Shown here piece after piece: positions 45,881-58,117 of a DNA stretch of 64,000 bases. The position numbers were made by a program, and so were the translations under genes. The stretch covers positions 15,083,512 through 15,147,511 of the forward strand of contig NW_024037048.1 in the NCBI RefSeq assembly GCF_015706575.1. The letters run 5' to 3'. The notes beneath the pieces are model-generated. The model saw only the letters and a list, made by a program, of their open reading frames with translations, was not told the DNA's origin and made no database searches. Each line of letters starts with the position of its first letter. The stretch's first letter is position 1. This stretch comes from Patiria miniata. Its lineage: Eukaryota > Echinodermata > Asteroidea > Valvatida > Asterinidae.

Positions 45881-46954
45881 TCCGCTGTTCGTCTTCAAAT
45901 ATGAAGCACAAGCTCTGTTTGCGCGCAGGGTTCCACTCAGCATGCCACTTAGATTCCCTTGAATATTTTCTTGAAATGGCGATAGTAGTATTTGCTGAAT
46001 ACTTTGAAAGTGTTTGGTCAGTTGGTACAGAAATAATAATAAAAAAAATATGGGACATAATTCGGTTAACAAACAAATGGGGGATGATGCTAGTAGTCAA
46101 ACCGGTGCGCTGATTTCCAATCCGGAACATAATTATTTGTGTAACGACCGTACCTTGACTGCGGTGTCCACCTGATTTCCGCCACTACTTCCTTGGTATG
46201 AGATTGATTGTCCTTGATAATGCAGAAAATGTATGTTCATTGTGATGCCTACAATTTCAAATGCAAGCAATTCAAAAAAGAAAACATAGGATTATTTGCT
46301 TTTGATTTTTTTTTCGTGAGAAGCAACAAAATGGCTTTAAAAACTTAAGAAGGTCGCAACTAAACTGTTGAAGTTTCAGCTCAGTGGATACTATCATTAA
46401 GAAAAAGCAGAGAAAACGTATGCACTATTTTGTTGGATCTCGTATCTTGATTCCGTGCTTTATAACACCTTAACTATTTTTTTTAAATTTTAAAAACACC
46501 TGCAAAGTTTCAACCGATATATCAGGCGAAATACTTTCACCGGTATTTGATACCAGTCTTATCTTCACTCTCAGCATTGCAAGGTTTCTGTCATTAAATG
46601 TACTTTTCCGGGCAATTGCAAATGATCCTACGTGGCCATAAATTCTTTTTGCATACAGATTTCTCTCAGAAAATCTGGGCATTTGTTTTGGTAGTTACTG
46701 CGTTTGATTCGAAAATATTAAATCCTTCAAAGAAGACTTGAATATTGTTGCTCGTGCGTGGGTCTGTTCAGGGCCGTTGCATGCAGGACGCATTCCGCTT
46801 AAAAATATATTATCAATCCAGATCGCATTTCGCCGACAGAGATTTTGATCTGGGGGTGTTTTACTTGTGAAATTCAGCTATGCCTCCCCCAACAGCCCCT
46901 AAGATATCTCCCAGCGGATTTTCAATGACTCATTTTCGTTGGTTTTATTTCCAG

Positions 46955-47016
46955 CTCGCAATCTGTTGAGTGTTGAGGATTCCCTTCGTGATAGAATTCA
47001 AGAACGTTACATCGAG
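46955..47016 (+). other. Non-coding leader exon 3, C1q gene B
   Basis: 62 bp, ATTTCCAG acceptor and consensus GTGAGT donor, in contrast to the GC donor in A. Confidence 0.55.
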
Positions 47017-47158
47017 GTGAGTGTCTGTTGACATTTTCCTCACTCAATCATTAGAACTGAGCAGTGATTCGGTGGGAGACTATATTGTTTCTACATATTT
47101 ATACACCTTTTGGTCAAAATGTATAGCAGAAAACATTGCTCGAGTGATAGGGCCTATG

Positions 47159-47631
47159 CAGGGTGAGTCAAAAAAGCGAACCCTAATGTCGGGACCATAA
47201 TAGTGAAGTTCTGCATGTAGCCCTTTCAAAATCTAGGATATGAAAGCCCAATTCATAGGCTTTTGTTTAGTACAATAATCATTCAAATCACTCATGTACG
47301 TTTAGTACATGAGGTTAAGGAATTTTAAACACAACCACCGTTTTAAAGTTCTGTCCACGGATCACGAGAAAGTTCTTTCAGCAAAACGAAAACAAATCAC
47401 ATATGCGTGAATTGTTTTCGTTTTGCTGAAGAACGCACACCTTTTTGTGATCCGGTTGTGTTTAAAATTGCGTAACTTGAAAAGTACATGAGTGATTTAA
47501 ATGATTCTTGTACTAAAAGAAAGCTTATAAATTAAGCTTTTATATCCTTGATTTTCAAAGTACTACATGCAGAACTTCAATAAAACAATAGTCCCGACAT
47601 TTGGGTTTCGCTTTTATTTTTACTCACCCTG
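47159..47631. mobile_element. Long palindromic MITE, segment B only
   Basis: Starts CAGGGTGAGTCAAAAAAGCG and ends with TTTTTACTCACCCTG. The arms pair nearly end to end (for example GTTTTCGTTTTGCTGAA near 47425 with its inverse near 47380). Segment A lacks it near 22404. The transposon superfamily is not clear from the flanks. Confidence 0.75.
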
Positions 47632-49289
47632 TAGTAGTGAGGAATTCCCTCCCCTAACACGCACTGTAGAACTGTGCCTAACATTTTGGCCTGCAGTCTT
47701 TGCAAATTCCTCGTCAATTCACCAGGGTGCCCCAAACTAATGGCAGACACACGCTCGAATTTCCTTTCACATTTTTATGGAAATATTACTTTGTCAAAAA
47801 AGAGAACTAAGATGGAAACAAATGTTTTGTTATTGTGTAATCAGATTCTTTGGCATTTATTTTCTTTTTGTATCCTTGTTCATCGTGTTCGCATTTTTTT
47901 TTTAAATCAAAATTGTGTTCGCAACCATTGTCCTTATTCTTTCTTGATCGTTGATCACGTTGTAGTTCTTTTGTGATTGTTCATCACGTTCGGGAATCAT
48001 AACACATAGGTTTTCCCGTCCAATTTCGCAACGTGTTCATTCAATCAGACAGACTGTTCATTACATTTCAATAGGTCGCAGTTGGAGCATTCGATTCGAT
48101 TTGATTTGAATATTTACACCCACCAAAGCGTGTAGGCAACTTTGTCGTGCAAAAGAAAATCCATTTCTTTTGTTGGTTTTCGATCTTGCACTGAGCATAG
48201 GCGAATCTGTAAGAGGAAGTTTTCATTTTCAACGAAAGTACAATGGAATAAGGAGTTCATTTAATTTGCAATTCGCAAATCGTATTGGCCACAAAAAAAT
48301 GATATGATTTTTAATTTTTGCAACAATTAACAAACTGGTCACTTGTCCTTACATACAAACCTGTATTTTGACATAGTATTATATCGGCGAGTGTTCTAGA
48401 TGTATTTCCTTCTATCACTTTGACACTTTACATTGATACAGTTCTGTTCTGCGTTTTTCATATTCCCTTCCCAGGCATTCCAATCTTTGAAATAGCTGTA
48501 CATTCCTTAATCCAAACTTGTCAAAAGCCATGTCATTTTATACTCTGTTGTATCACTATAACACAATATCTTGCTAATGCAACTTCCAAATATCATTGAA
48601 CCGTGCTACTTTTGTAAACGTATGCATCAAAGTGAATTCCCGAGCGGGACTGAAATTCAAAGCACAAGAAATTCAAAGCACAAGTCACGTAATGTGTTGC
48701 TTACTTTTCACGCGTGAATGAAGAATACCCTCAAATATTTTGAGCTGTCGCTATTAAAGTTCAACCGGGTGTGAAAAGGTCTGCATGTTTTATGCGATTT
48801 TGAATAAAAATGTTTTATTATTATTATTAGCAAACTATGAAATTGGGCGGGAAAACCTATAATATTTCATAGTGAATGAAAAAGTTCATTTCTGCTTTAA
48901 AACTCATAGTGAACTGGAGTTAAAAGTAAATTTGCCTGGACAAGTGCAACAAAAGCTTAGAATGCCAACGAACTTTTGACCGAGTTACTAGTGTCTCAAA
49001 AAAAAAGATTGATGATTTCACAAAAATTAATTTGAAAAAAAAATCGTTTCAATAATAACGTTTAAACAAATTGAACAATGCGACATTAAAACAGGTTGTT
49101 TTTCTTGACGAATTCGGCCGAGAAAACCTACTATTTTAATTACTTGACCCTAATAACTTGGTGAGTATCTGTTTTTGAGTGGCAATGTATCCCAATGAGA
49201 AAAAAATCTCACTCATTTATCTTAATTGATAATAAAATAGTATTAAAATGTAAACGTAACCAGTATTCGTTTGTATGGGTTTTTTTCAG

Positions 49290-49349
49290 CCTACACTGAA
49301 TTCCTTGTGATCTCTTCTTGGACCTGATCTTCAAGAACGAACCATCGAG
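49290..49349 (+). other. Non-coding leader exon 4, C1q gene B
   Basis: 60 bp with TTTTTTCAG acceptor and GTGGGT donor; counterpart of 25366-25425. Confidence 0.55.
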
Positions 49350-49827
49350 GTGGGTGTGGTGAGGTTTAATTAATGATTCTATCAGGACCGGGGAAGGGGC
49401 AAGATGTAATCCGCCCCCCCCCAAAAAAAAAAATACTACAGCTCCGGAACGCTTCGCCCTATCGGAATGCATTTTGGTGACCTTTCTTAACTCTTATTGG
49501 CGGGCGAAATAAAAAAAAATCGATTTGATGGGTTGCCACGACAACCGGTTTTATAAACTAGGCTTTTCATAAATGTTAGCCCCTTGATCCCTCATACGCC
49601 ACTGTTATATAACAAAGAAAACATTCTTCGAACAATGATTCCTCCAATCTCATTTTTTGGGGTTTTTTTTTCTTCAAATCTGACGGCGGATTGTCATGAA
49701 TTTTAGACTAGTTCTCCTGTTTATCAAACCTCAATATTTTTCTCTACTCTTCCCGTTTTTAAAAACTATTTTATAAAAAAAATCTCACCTGATTTGTTTC
49801 AGTTTAATCGTTGTTATTCTGTACAGA

Positions 49828-50631
49828 ATGAAAATCTTCGTGGCAACCGTTCTTTCAATCGCCCTCCTTCTGGGTAACTCCGTCAACCTCCGAGCTTCCG
49901 TTACTAGTGGGCCGGTTGCCTCGGACGGTGATGGTCCTGCGTCCCAGGCGTGTCCGATGTGCTGCCAGGGGTCGGCTGCAATTCCCGGCATACCAGGTCT
50001 GCCTGGGTCCCTAGGTCAGCCAGGGTCAAAGGGCGAGCCAGGTCAAAAGGGTGATATTGGACAGATTGGACCTATAGGTGAGCGTGGAGCAGCTGGGCCT
50101 CAAGGGGACGAAGGCATAGGCCAGCCCGGAAAAATTGGTCCAAGAGGAGTCCCAGGTGTTGTAGGGCCAACGGGGGAATCTGGTGTCAAAGGTCAAAAGG
50201 GTGAGCCAGGGGAGGCACCAGACGACTCCAACCAGCGGGTAGCATTCACCGTGGTGAGGACGAGCGACTTCACCTCTACGAGTCAGGACACCCGTTTGCC
50301 CTTCCAGGCGACCAAGACGCTTCTGCCGGGTACCAGCTTCGATCTCGAGACCGGCACGTTCACGTGTGGTGTGCCGGGCACCTACGTGTTCATGTTTTCT
50401 GTGTGCAAATATCATTCCAGCAGCGAGATGTACGTTTATCTCCAGAAGAACGGCGTCGTGGTTGTCTCTGGCCTTAGCACTGATTCAAGTCACTATGAGC
50501 AGATGTCTGGGAGCGCGGTGGTGGTTCTGCAGCGTGGAGATACGATGTATCTCACGATGGACGGTAGGGCGTTTAGTAGTAATCCCTGGCACTACACCTC
50601 ATTCAGTGGCTTCCTCCTTTACCCCGAATAA
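49828..50631 (+). CDS. Secreted collagen-stalk C1q-domain protein, copy B
   Basis: A complete 267-residue protein in one exon. Residues 1-23 are the same signal peptide as in copy A. The linker has Cys42, Cys45 and Cys46, one cysteine more than A. About 53-130 is a shorter Gly-X-Y stalk, again with one break (GDEGIGQPG). About 136-267 is the C1q domain ending SGFLLYPE, with Cys180 shared and Cys193 new. The first ~40 residues and the start of the C1q domain are nearly identical to A, while the stalk differs by block changes and the later C1q strands by many replacements. Both acceptors upstream (after 49802 and after 49826) are retained. Like A it should be exported and form collagen-dependent oligomers; the ligand is unknown. 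Confidence 0.95.
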   Translation: MKIFVATVLSIALLLGNSVNLRASVTSGPVASDGDGPASQACPMCCQGSAAIPGIPGLPGSLGQPGSKGEPGQKGDIGQIGPIGERGAAGPQGDEGIGQPGKIGPRGVPGVVGPTGESGVKGQKGEPGEAPDDSNQRVAFTVVRTSDFTSTSQDTRLPFQATKTLLPGTSFDLETGTFTCGVPGTYVFMFSVCKYHSSSEMYVYLQKNGVVVVSGLSTDSSHYEQMSGSAVVVLQRGDTMYLTMDGRAFSSNPWHYTSFSGFLLYPE

Positions 50632-52050
50632 ACAAAACAATCACAACATACAAAGATACACGAGCATCGTGTTGCTGATTTTTTTAATCGCTTTCCATTG
50701 TTGCCGAAACATTAACTAATGAATTAAAACAAATAATGTTCAATGCAATGTCACAAAATATTATTATTAATGGTTTTGCATTGCGCATACTACAATGGAT
50801 TTGCCAATTTTTGTTGACTTTCTGCAAAACAAAATATATGCACGAGTATTGGGATAAAGAGAAAAGTATGCGTCAAGTTTGTTGACAACGATTTTTGTTT
50901 ATTGTATACATTGAAGGCCAACAGGGAAGTATTTTGATGGAATATTTTTCAAAGCAAGCTGGGTCATTATTTTTTGTAGAAACAAAAGATTTGCAATATA
51001 AAAGCAGTGCCACCATATGTATCCAGAAATGTTAACAACTAAAAAAAATGTGTCTATGGTGTTATCTCGACCAACCTGCATTTTTAGGCCATGTTTCTGA
51101 CCGCCATTTTTTTTATTGCCACATTTGGTCAACATATAAAATAACGTGTTTCTATTCCCGAAAATAAATGCAACTTGTTTGTAGTATTGGGTATTTAAAA
51201 CAGATTAATTAAACACAATAACTGTATCCTAATTGAAGCAAACAAGGTATAAAAGACATACAGACAAACAAAATATTTTGCTACCTACCTGGATAATTTT
51301 AGAGTGTTTACTATAACATGTTATTTTCTTCGCCTTATGTTCCCTGTATGCCCAGCACAGATAATGTCAATTAAATCAATCCCCTGCATGTATCAATTTT
51401 TATTTCATGTCACGAAAAAAGTTTCGAGTGATTGAATCTGATTTTCTTATAGACTTTAAGCTTGGCATTTGATTAACAATTGTTTGAAATATTCTAATGC
51501 TATTCACAGCAATTAGAACACACTGGTTTTTATTAAATGATTGCATTATTTTAAATGTTATAATATGAGAGAATTATGTAAAAGTAACAATAGACTTGCT
51601 ATGAAAACAGTATGCATAAAACCTCATTCTGAGGATTACCAAAAGCACCACCATTGTTGATAAATACTCTCTTTTTTTTCGCTTGGCTTCGTTATGAAAA
51701 AAAACCACATAATTTTAATTACTTTCAGTTGAAACAGAAACGTGCCCACAGTAATGAAAAAAGTGGAGTTGGCTGTTGTTTTTAAAGCCCGTAAAAGTCT
51801 GACAAGTGTTTCTTGATTAAAAGACTCCAAATTATTTGAAGACTTTTATTGTTCTTAATCAGCATTACTTGATTGCATTCACGAAACTCACTTTGAAAAC
51901 ATCAGTGAAAGTGTGAGCCCGTTAGATGGTAAAAAAACGAAATCAATCAAAACAAAGCACAAATTCCATTCAAGTGAGGAGGGTCTTTCAACTGGTTGGA
52001 ATTGTCCTTTGTCACTTTATCATTTCAAGTGAATTTCTTTGTATTGACTT
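50632..52050. other. 3' flank between the C1q gene and the SLC12-like exons, segment B
   Basis: AT-rich, matching 26770-28221 of segment A throughout, with small insertions and deletions. The frames present in A are not preserved consistently. No extra gene seen. Confidence 0.5.
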
Positions 52051-52165
52051 TTATTTGGATGCTATATTTGGCATCCCTGCTGACAGCATATCCTTGGATA
52101 ATGTCTCCAGCCAGCACATGTACATGTAAGCTGAACAAGTACGCTTCCTGGAAATAGGTAGACTC
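52051..52165 (-). CDS. SLC12 (NKCC/NCC-type) terminal exon, segment B
   Basis: Counterpart of 28222-28336, with the same acceptor, length (115 bp) and stop. It encodes SLPISRKRTCSAYMYM, CWLETLSKDM and the unusual tail LSAGMPNIASK. The WLE motif is intact here. Because both copies share the altered tail, the tail predates the segmental duplication. Confidence 0.78.
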
Positions 52166-52584
52166 CTGCAAGAAATCAAAGAAAAGGTTATAATGGACCC
52201 TTCCTGCATGTCAATCAACAGTGCACATTGGCCAATCAGATCACCACTTTTGATCAGGTGACCACAGTAGCTCAGTCAGACTGGGTCACAAGCACTGTTA
52301 GATTTATTGCTCACCCCGCCCCCATTTTTTGCACCAGCGGTTAACACACCCCCCCCCCCCCCGAGTATTCTGTAAAGAGTGCCCTTTTTACACAAGTAAC
52401 TTTTAGTTTTTACACAAGTGTCCTTAGTTTTGTTTAAAAAGTTTCTTGTTTCGCGAGCGGCTTTTAAAGAAGTTTTGGTATTTCGTGTGAATGTCAGCAA
52501 TTGTGCCGCCATGAAAAGCGCCACCCATTGACCTACCGCCGTTTGCGAGTTAACCACGCCCCTTAGACAATAAGCCTTTTCGCT

Positions 52585-52726
52585 GATACCGCCATCTTTG
52601 AATTTTTTTTTTGGGGGGGGGGGCATTACAATGAAAATACGTCTCATCATGCAACTGTAGCTGAGAATGATGGGATGTCTTTTCATTGTAATGCCCCCCC
52701 CCCCCCATTTCAAAGATGGCGGTATC
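52585..52726. mobile_element. Hairpin MITE with G/C-run loop, segment B
   Basis: Counterpart of 28755-28895; the arms GATACCGCCATCTTTGAA and its inverse are a better match here than in A. Confidence 0.7.
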
Positions 52727-52869
52727 CGCAAAACAGCTCATGGAATTTTGTACGTTAATTTTTGTTTGTCTCCGATTTTGGCGTTCCACGTGTATTTGTA
52801 TATCATGTTTAGACAATATTTCACAAGCTGCGTTGACGCAATTCCACTGTGATAGATTAATTGCCGGTT

Positions 52870-53515
52870 TGAAAAGCACCCCATAGGAAGATGGTACCCA
52901 GCCCCGTCCCCCTACGCCCCGCTTTTTGATTTTACGGAGGCCGGGTGACTAGTGAAAAAACCCTATCTACATGTACCTTCAACACAAATTGGCGACCCCC
53001 CCCCCCCCCCCCCAATAAAAATGACCTGGCTTAAAATCGTGCAATCTCTATAGACATTAAAAGTAATTTTCACAGCTCTCAAATAGCGAGCGTGTGGTTT
53101 TACAGTGGTGGATCTATAGGCGGTCAACCCCCCCCCCCCCCAGCGCAAATAATCACAACATTTTCCAGATCCCCCCAACTTGACATCGCACCCCCCAGCC
53201 AAAGTTAGATCCACCCCTGTTTAGGATTTCACGCTAGTTTCTGCTATAGTGAGTAGGTTTGCGTAATTGTGAAGTAAGTGACCTTAGACTAGCCACTCAT
53301 TATTGTCATGGGAATTGCCAACACTACAACAGACATTTTTGCATGACACTTAAAAAATTACGGCTTTGCAAAAAGTGTAAACAATCAGTTACAGGGGATA
53401 ACTTCTGTGCTTACAGGGATAGCGCAGGATTTCTGTGCTAGCGTGCTAGATCATCAGCACAGAATTGTGTGCTTAAACCATGAAATTGAGTCTATTGAGT
53501 TAGTAGTGGCTTTGT
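52870..53515. other. Segment B-only insertion upstream of the penultimate SLC12 exon
   Basis: About 640 bp is absent from A near 29040. It contains a C-run, the hAT-type MITE at 53103-53219 and unremarkable sequence; no exon seen. Confidence 0.5.
53103..53219. mobile_element. hAT-type MITE related to 31856-31979
   Basis: Begins CAGTGGTGGATCTATAGG and ends AGATCCACCCCTG, with a C-run and CTTGACATCGCACCCCCCAG inside. Confidence 0.65.
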
Positions 53516-53523
53516 GTACTTAC

Positions 53524-53591
53524 ATGACAATGAGCTGAGCCTCCTGGGAATGTTGGAGAAGCAATTCACGGATCCGCATCTGTCTGTTGGT
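53524..53591 (-). CDS. SLC12 (NKCC/NCC-type) penultimate exon, segment B
   Basis: 68 bp, between CTTTCAG and a GTAAGT donor, encoding TNRQMRIRELLLQHSQEAQL. It differs from A by one replacement (Arg to Leu). Its upstream partners in B are a type-I exon with a stop and a frameshifted type-II exon, so no unbroken C-terminus can be assembled by splicing in B. Confidence 0.85.
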
Positions 53592-54058
53592 CTGAAAGAA
53601 AAAGAAAGATTTCAGGCGAAAAAATGGAGTGATTTATTGATCTTTAATAAAGTCGAGTTCCATGCACTTTGCAAATCAAATGAACTGAGAGTTGTACGGA
53701 AAAATGGATTGAAAGTGATCAATCTCATTATTGAAAATCACCCACCAGAATGTCAAAGGTTGGACACAATTAACAGATGTTGCAAGACTGGACTTCAAAA
53801 CACACAAACCAGGGACTAAGCGTAAAGTGGATACTGGGAAAGCTTAAGTGTATTGTCTCCATGCATGGACAAAAGAGGGCACTTTATAGTCAAACAAGCA
53901 CAAGCCGGAATGAGGGACACTTCACTGGTTCACTCATGCTGGTTATCGTGTATTTGGTACCAGCATTTATAAGCCACGATGGCGCCCAAACGGCCCTCGT
54001 TGATAGTTTTCTCTGTGGAGGGGGGGGGGGGGTCTTGAGCGCAAGAAAGAGATTCTAC

Positions 54059-54378
54059 CTTCTCGTTGAGCGTAGTGACTTCTTCCTTGCTGATCTTCCA
54101 AGGAAACTTCTCCGTGGTCTCCCCTGCTTCCTCATCCAGCATCCAGGGTTTGGACAGCTCCTTGAACCATCTCAGGCTCTACTTCTTGGGCTTCTTGTTC
54201 AGGTCCGGGATGACCTCCACGTCCGAGCAGTTGATGCGGAACTTGCTGAGCATGTTGGCCATGTTCATCTTCTCCCTGTCCATTTGCTCCTTCTTGCCCG
54301 TGGTGGCAAAGACGCGCAGCTTGCATTTCTCCCAGTTGGATTTCAAGGAGATGAGGTGAGGGATGAGTAGGGTCAAGC
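54059..54378 (-). pseudogene. SLC12 type-I exon, copy 4, with the shared in-frame UAG
   Basis: 320 bp, with a CCCCCCAG acceptor and GTAGAATC donor. Encodes GLTLLIPHLISLKSNWEKC and MLSKFRINCSDVEVIPDLN, then KKPKK before the UAG at 54179-54181. The frame stays open after the stop through FPWKISKEEV to the donor, so this copy carries no other visible break. Confidence 0.82.
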
Positions 54379-54581
54379 CTGGGGGGGGGGGGGGTGGTGG
54401 TAGGAGGTGGGGGTTGAGGGGGGGGGGTTCACAAACAAAAATTATACAGAGCATTATTTCCCTTTGACATAAAGCATCCAGAATAACCTGAGAGATCTCT
54501 GAAAGGCTCCCTGAAATAAATAGGACACTGAAACAAAATAATAAAGCCAACCAAGAACAAAAAGTGTGGTGTTTTCTATTA

Positions 54582-54655
54582 GGCCAAAAAAAAAAGTCGG
54601 TCTCTGGTCGGCGCGCGCGTCAATTTTAATCATGCGCGTCAATCTTTTTTTTTCC
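54582..54655. mobile_element. Left end of a Harbinger-like MITE
   Basis: TTA (54579-54581) precedes GGCCAAAAAAAAAAGTCGG, like the element at 2317-2684. In the sister cassettes the same place reads straight through (TTTTCTATTACATATAAAA). The right end is not recognisable, and foreign sequence continues to about 54963. Confidence 0.55.
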
Positions 54656-54963
54656 AAAATGTTTCGCGGTAGCTCCGACAGCGCCCTCTATTGCCGCATC
54701 TCCTCAATTTTTTTTAACAAAGAGCACCAAGGAATGGGAAATTGCTAGAGAGCACCATCGAGAGCACCAAGGCAAATTATGGAGGACACCAATGTACATG
54801 AAGACACCAAAAAAGCAAAATAGTACCCCACCTTGGGCCAAGTTCGTGCAAGGACTATAGTTGACCAATGGTTAACTAACGTTTGCCCGAACTCTGTCTA
54901 GTCAACGGTGGTTGACTACGCTAGTTGACTATTTGGAACCAGCCTACTGGGGTTGGTTGCTTC

Positions 54964-55105
54964 GCGGAACTTGCTGAGCATGTTGGCCATGTTCATCTTC
55001 TCCCTGTCCATTTGCTCCTTCTTGTCCGTGGCGGCAAAGACGCACAGCTTGCATTTCTCCCAGTTGGATTTCAGGGAGATGAGGTGAGGGATGAGTAGGT
55101 CAAGC
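54964..55105 (-). pseudogene. SLC12 type-I exon, copy 5, truncated
   Basis: Only the first part of the exon remains (LISLKSNWEKCKLCVFAAT to MLSKFR). The 3' part is replaced by unrelated sequence joined to the MITE insertion, and a one-base deletion near the acceptor shifts the start. Confidence 0.75.
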
Positions 55106-55580
55106 CTGGGGGTGGTGGGAGGTGGGGTGGAGGTGGGGGGGGGGGGGGTTCCCAAACAAAAATTATACAGAGCATTATATTTCCCTTTGACATAAAGCAT
55201 GTGTTTCCTTAGACATGCAGCCATCCAGAATAACCTGAGAGATCTCTGAAAGGCTCCATGAAATGAATTGGACACTGAAACATAAATTAAAATAATAAGG
55301 CCAACCAAGAACAAAAAGTGTGGTGTTTTCTATTACATATAAAAAACAACTGTGTGGTAGGATAGGTAAAAATCTGTTTTTAGGGGTTTGACATTTCTAT
55401 AGCCTGAAAATATAGGGTGGGATGATAGTTATTAAATTTTTTCTCTCTCTCTATTTTGCATGCATTAGTTAACATGTGAATCATTCTGCACTACTGACCA
55501 ACTTACACAAAAATAAAAATAAAGTTTACAGTTTTCACTGTGTGGGGGGGGGGTGCTTGAGCGCAAGGAGGAGATTCTAC

Positions 55581-55726
55581 CTTCTCTTTGAGCGTGGTGA
55601 CTTCTTCCTTGCTGATCTTCCAAGGAAACTTCTCCATGGTCTCCAGGCTGCTTCCTCATCCAGCATCCAGGGTTTGGAGAGCTCCTTGATGATTGTGTTG
55701 GTCTTGATCTTACCCAACCCACCAAT
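55581..55726 (-). pseudogene. SLC12 type-II exon, copy 4, frameshifted
   Basis: 146 bp with the same two-base insertion as the copies at 31517 and 32512. Splice sites retained. Confidence 0.8.
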
Positions 55727-56199
55727 CTAGACGGAAACCAATCAGGAAGGAAAATTTGAATGCATTTGCTCTAAATAAATTGTGTCCAGGTCTTGGAAAA
55801 GACCAACGTTAGCGCTGCAAAAAGCGAAAAACCTGGACAAATCTGGTTTAATGGTCTTGTTATACATTTTGCAACTTTGACTTAAGTTTTTAAAGACCTG
55901 CTTGCATTTTACTCAAACTGTTCATCAAAATTCATTCCGCAAAGTCTTCTTCAAGTATACTCAACTGTGAGTACACATTTCGGCACTCAAAATACTCATC
56001 GAAATATTCATTAAAATAATTCACCAGAGGTACACAAGACTTGTAAAAAGGTACTCAACTAATACAATAATGCTTCACAGGGACAAGCTTTTGTCAAATC
56101 ACAGACAAATTGCAACTTTAGCAGATTACTTACGATCAGCACTGCTCCGCATATGAGAAGGCTTGTGCTCTTGGTGATACGGGAGACGAAGTGAACCAG

Positions 56200-56352
56200 G
56201 GCAGGCCTGCATCCAGGGCGACCAGTCAATGCAATAATCTGTGGCCTGTACAGGGAAATACAACCATCCACAAATTGAAAGGAAGAGGGAATAGAACCTG
56301 GGACCTCCGGATTGCCGTTCCAGTGCTCTACCAACTGAGCTTGACCAAGCTC
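56200..56352 (-). mobile_element. tRNA-derived SINE, minus strand
   Basis: The minus strand from 56352 has an A-box-like AGCTCAGTTGGTAGAGCA and a B-box-like GGTTCTATTCC in a ~70-base tRNA-like head, followed by unrelated tail sequence. The arms do not make a full tRNA cloverleaf, so a SINE is more likely than a tRNA gene. Confidence 0.6.
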
Positions 56353-58117
56353 CATTATGTTTTAGTCTCTCATTTTGTCAATGTCTATGTTAAGAATAGG
56401 CATTGGTCAGAGTTGTAATGACTCGAGTCGACTTGAGTCACAATTTTATGCACAATTTATGTACACGTTACTTTGCGAATACAGTACGGCCGGTACAGCT
56501 GCCGCTTGTAGTGTACATGCAAACATACAACATGACACAGACTCCCGCCTTGTTGTAGTTCTGGAACGCACAAAATAACATTCCAGGGAAAGATTTCCAT
56601 ATAGTACTAACATCAACACCCTGTGTACAAACCCTGGATTGGACTGAAAAATTCTAAGTGTTTTCTATCTACATCTACGCGGGTACTCAGCAAAGTCCAC
56701 TTCTGGATGTTAAGGCTATTCGACAGCCAAACGGAAAACGAATAACGATTCCCATTTTCCAATTCGACAGTTAAACGGACAATTGACGGAAAACGAATAA
56801 TCGATTCCCATGTAATGCTTGTATTTTCTCACTGCTCAAATTGACTTTGATGACATGAAATTGCTATCTGGGGGCTTGTTAGTCAATACAGAGGAAAATT
56901 AGTGAACTTATATGGAAATCTTTCCCATTCCGGAATCGGACTTTAAGCGCATTTTATTTTGTATACTTTCAGTCACTGCTCAGTTCATTGAATTTGAAAA
57001 ATGATTGTAGGTGATCAGGGAAAATATGGTAATCCTTACTTTTAGGACGCCTCTATTTTGTACGAGTTCTGTTCAAAACTGACTTTTGCAGATGACTGTC
57101 CAGTACCAAAGTGACTTTGGCCGGCTAAAGAAGTCTTTTTTTTCTTCAGACAAACTCATGTTAGTTATAATTTTGAAAGCACTTTCAAAGAAAATGTGAC
57201 TTTCCTACCTTTTTTTGCAGTTTGCCATCTCAATTGCTTTTTAAATTTATTTTCTGTTTGTCATCGTCGTCTTTAACCCCTCATAAATCAAAACCCTGCC
57301 CTCTTTCTACAAAATCAAACCTGCTGATATTCAAGAGGTGTCATTGCCAAATTGTCAAATGTGTCAATAAATATCAGAATGTCACTTTTGAGTGTCATTT
57401 AGTCAGCTGTTTTGGTGAGTCTTTTAACCTTATATAGGAATGGGGTCCTAAAAAAAGTAAGGATTTATACTGAAAATATTTAGTTGGTGGGTTTTTTCCA
57501 ATTTGGTACAACTATAGAATGTAATATTGGCTCTTATCTGCTTTTTTTAAGCAAATGTACTCTTCAAATGCTCTGCCTATAATGAATTGACTAATTGAAA
57601 TGTGAATAACAAGTCTAGACGTGATGACTTACATGTACGTTATCGATCGAGTTGTCTGCTACATCGCCTACTGCCATGACTGCTGACAATAATGGGATAT
57701 CATCAAACAAGAGGCGGCGCCCTTCACAATTAACGGTGTGAAAAGTGACAATCTCATAACCCGTAAATTCCCGGTCGCATTAATTCCTTCCTAACGAAAC
57801 CATTTCCCAATTCCTAAGCAAACAGAAAAACGGATAACGAAACCCAATTCCTAAGCAAAAAGAAAACGGATAACGAAACCAATTCCCATTTCCTAAGCAA
57901 AAAGAAAAACGGATAACGGACTTCGAATCCAAAATCCATTCTCGACAGCAAAACGGATAACGAATAACGATTCCCAAATCCCAAATCCTATCGAGAAAGG
58001 AATTGGGATTTCTCAATGCATGATGGGAAAATTCGGACTTCGAAACTTTTTCGCAACTTTGTCCCCAGGGTTAACTTTATGTCGTAACTTAATTTCCCGT
58101 ATTAAGTACCTGTCAGT
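56353..58117. other. Intergenic, with direct AACGGA.AACGAATAACG repeats
   Basis: AACGGAAAACGAATAACGAT near 56730 recurs as AACGGATAACGAATAACGAT near 57950 and in shorter form between 57826 and 57930. A reversed piece of the 58118-58405 repeat lies near 57705-57755. No supported exon. Confidence 0.4.

Larger units (their letters stand above)
39127..56006. repeat. Segmental duplication, segment B
   Basis: Counterpart of segment A, starting at the same AATCACGGCCGGTGTA-type motif. It contains one C1q gene and fewer SLC12-exon cassettes than A. It ends near 56006, where the shared ACTCATCGAAATATT sequence passes into unrelated flank. Confidence 0.9.

Noticed and set aside
56283-56352. A tRNA gene on the minus strand
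   Set aside because: A- and B-box-like sequences are present but acceptor and anticodon arms do not pair properly; better explained as the head of a SINE.
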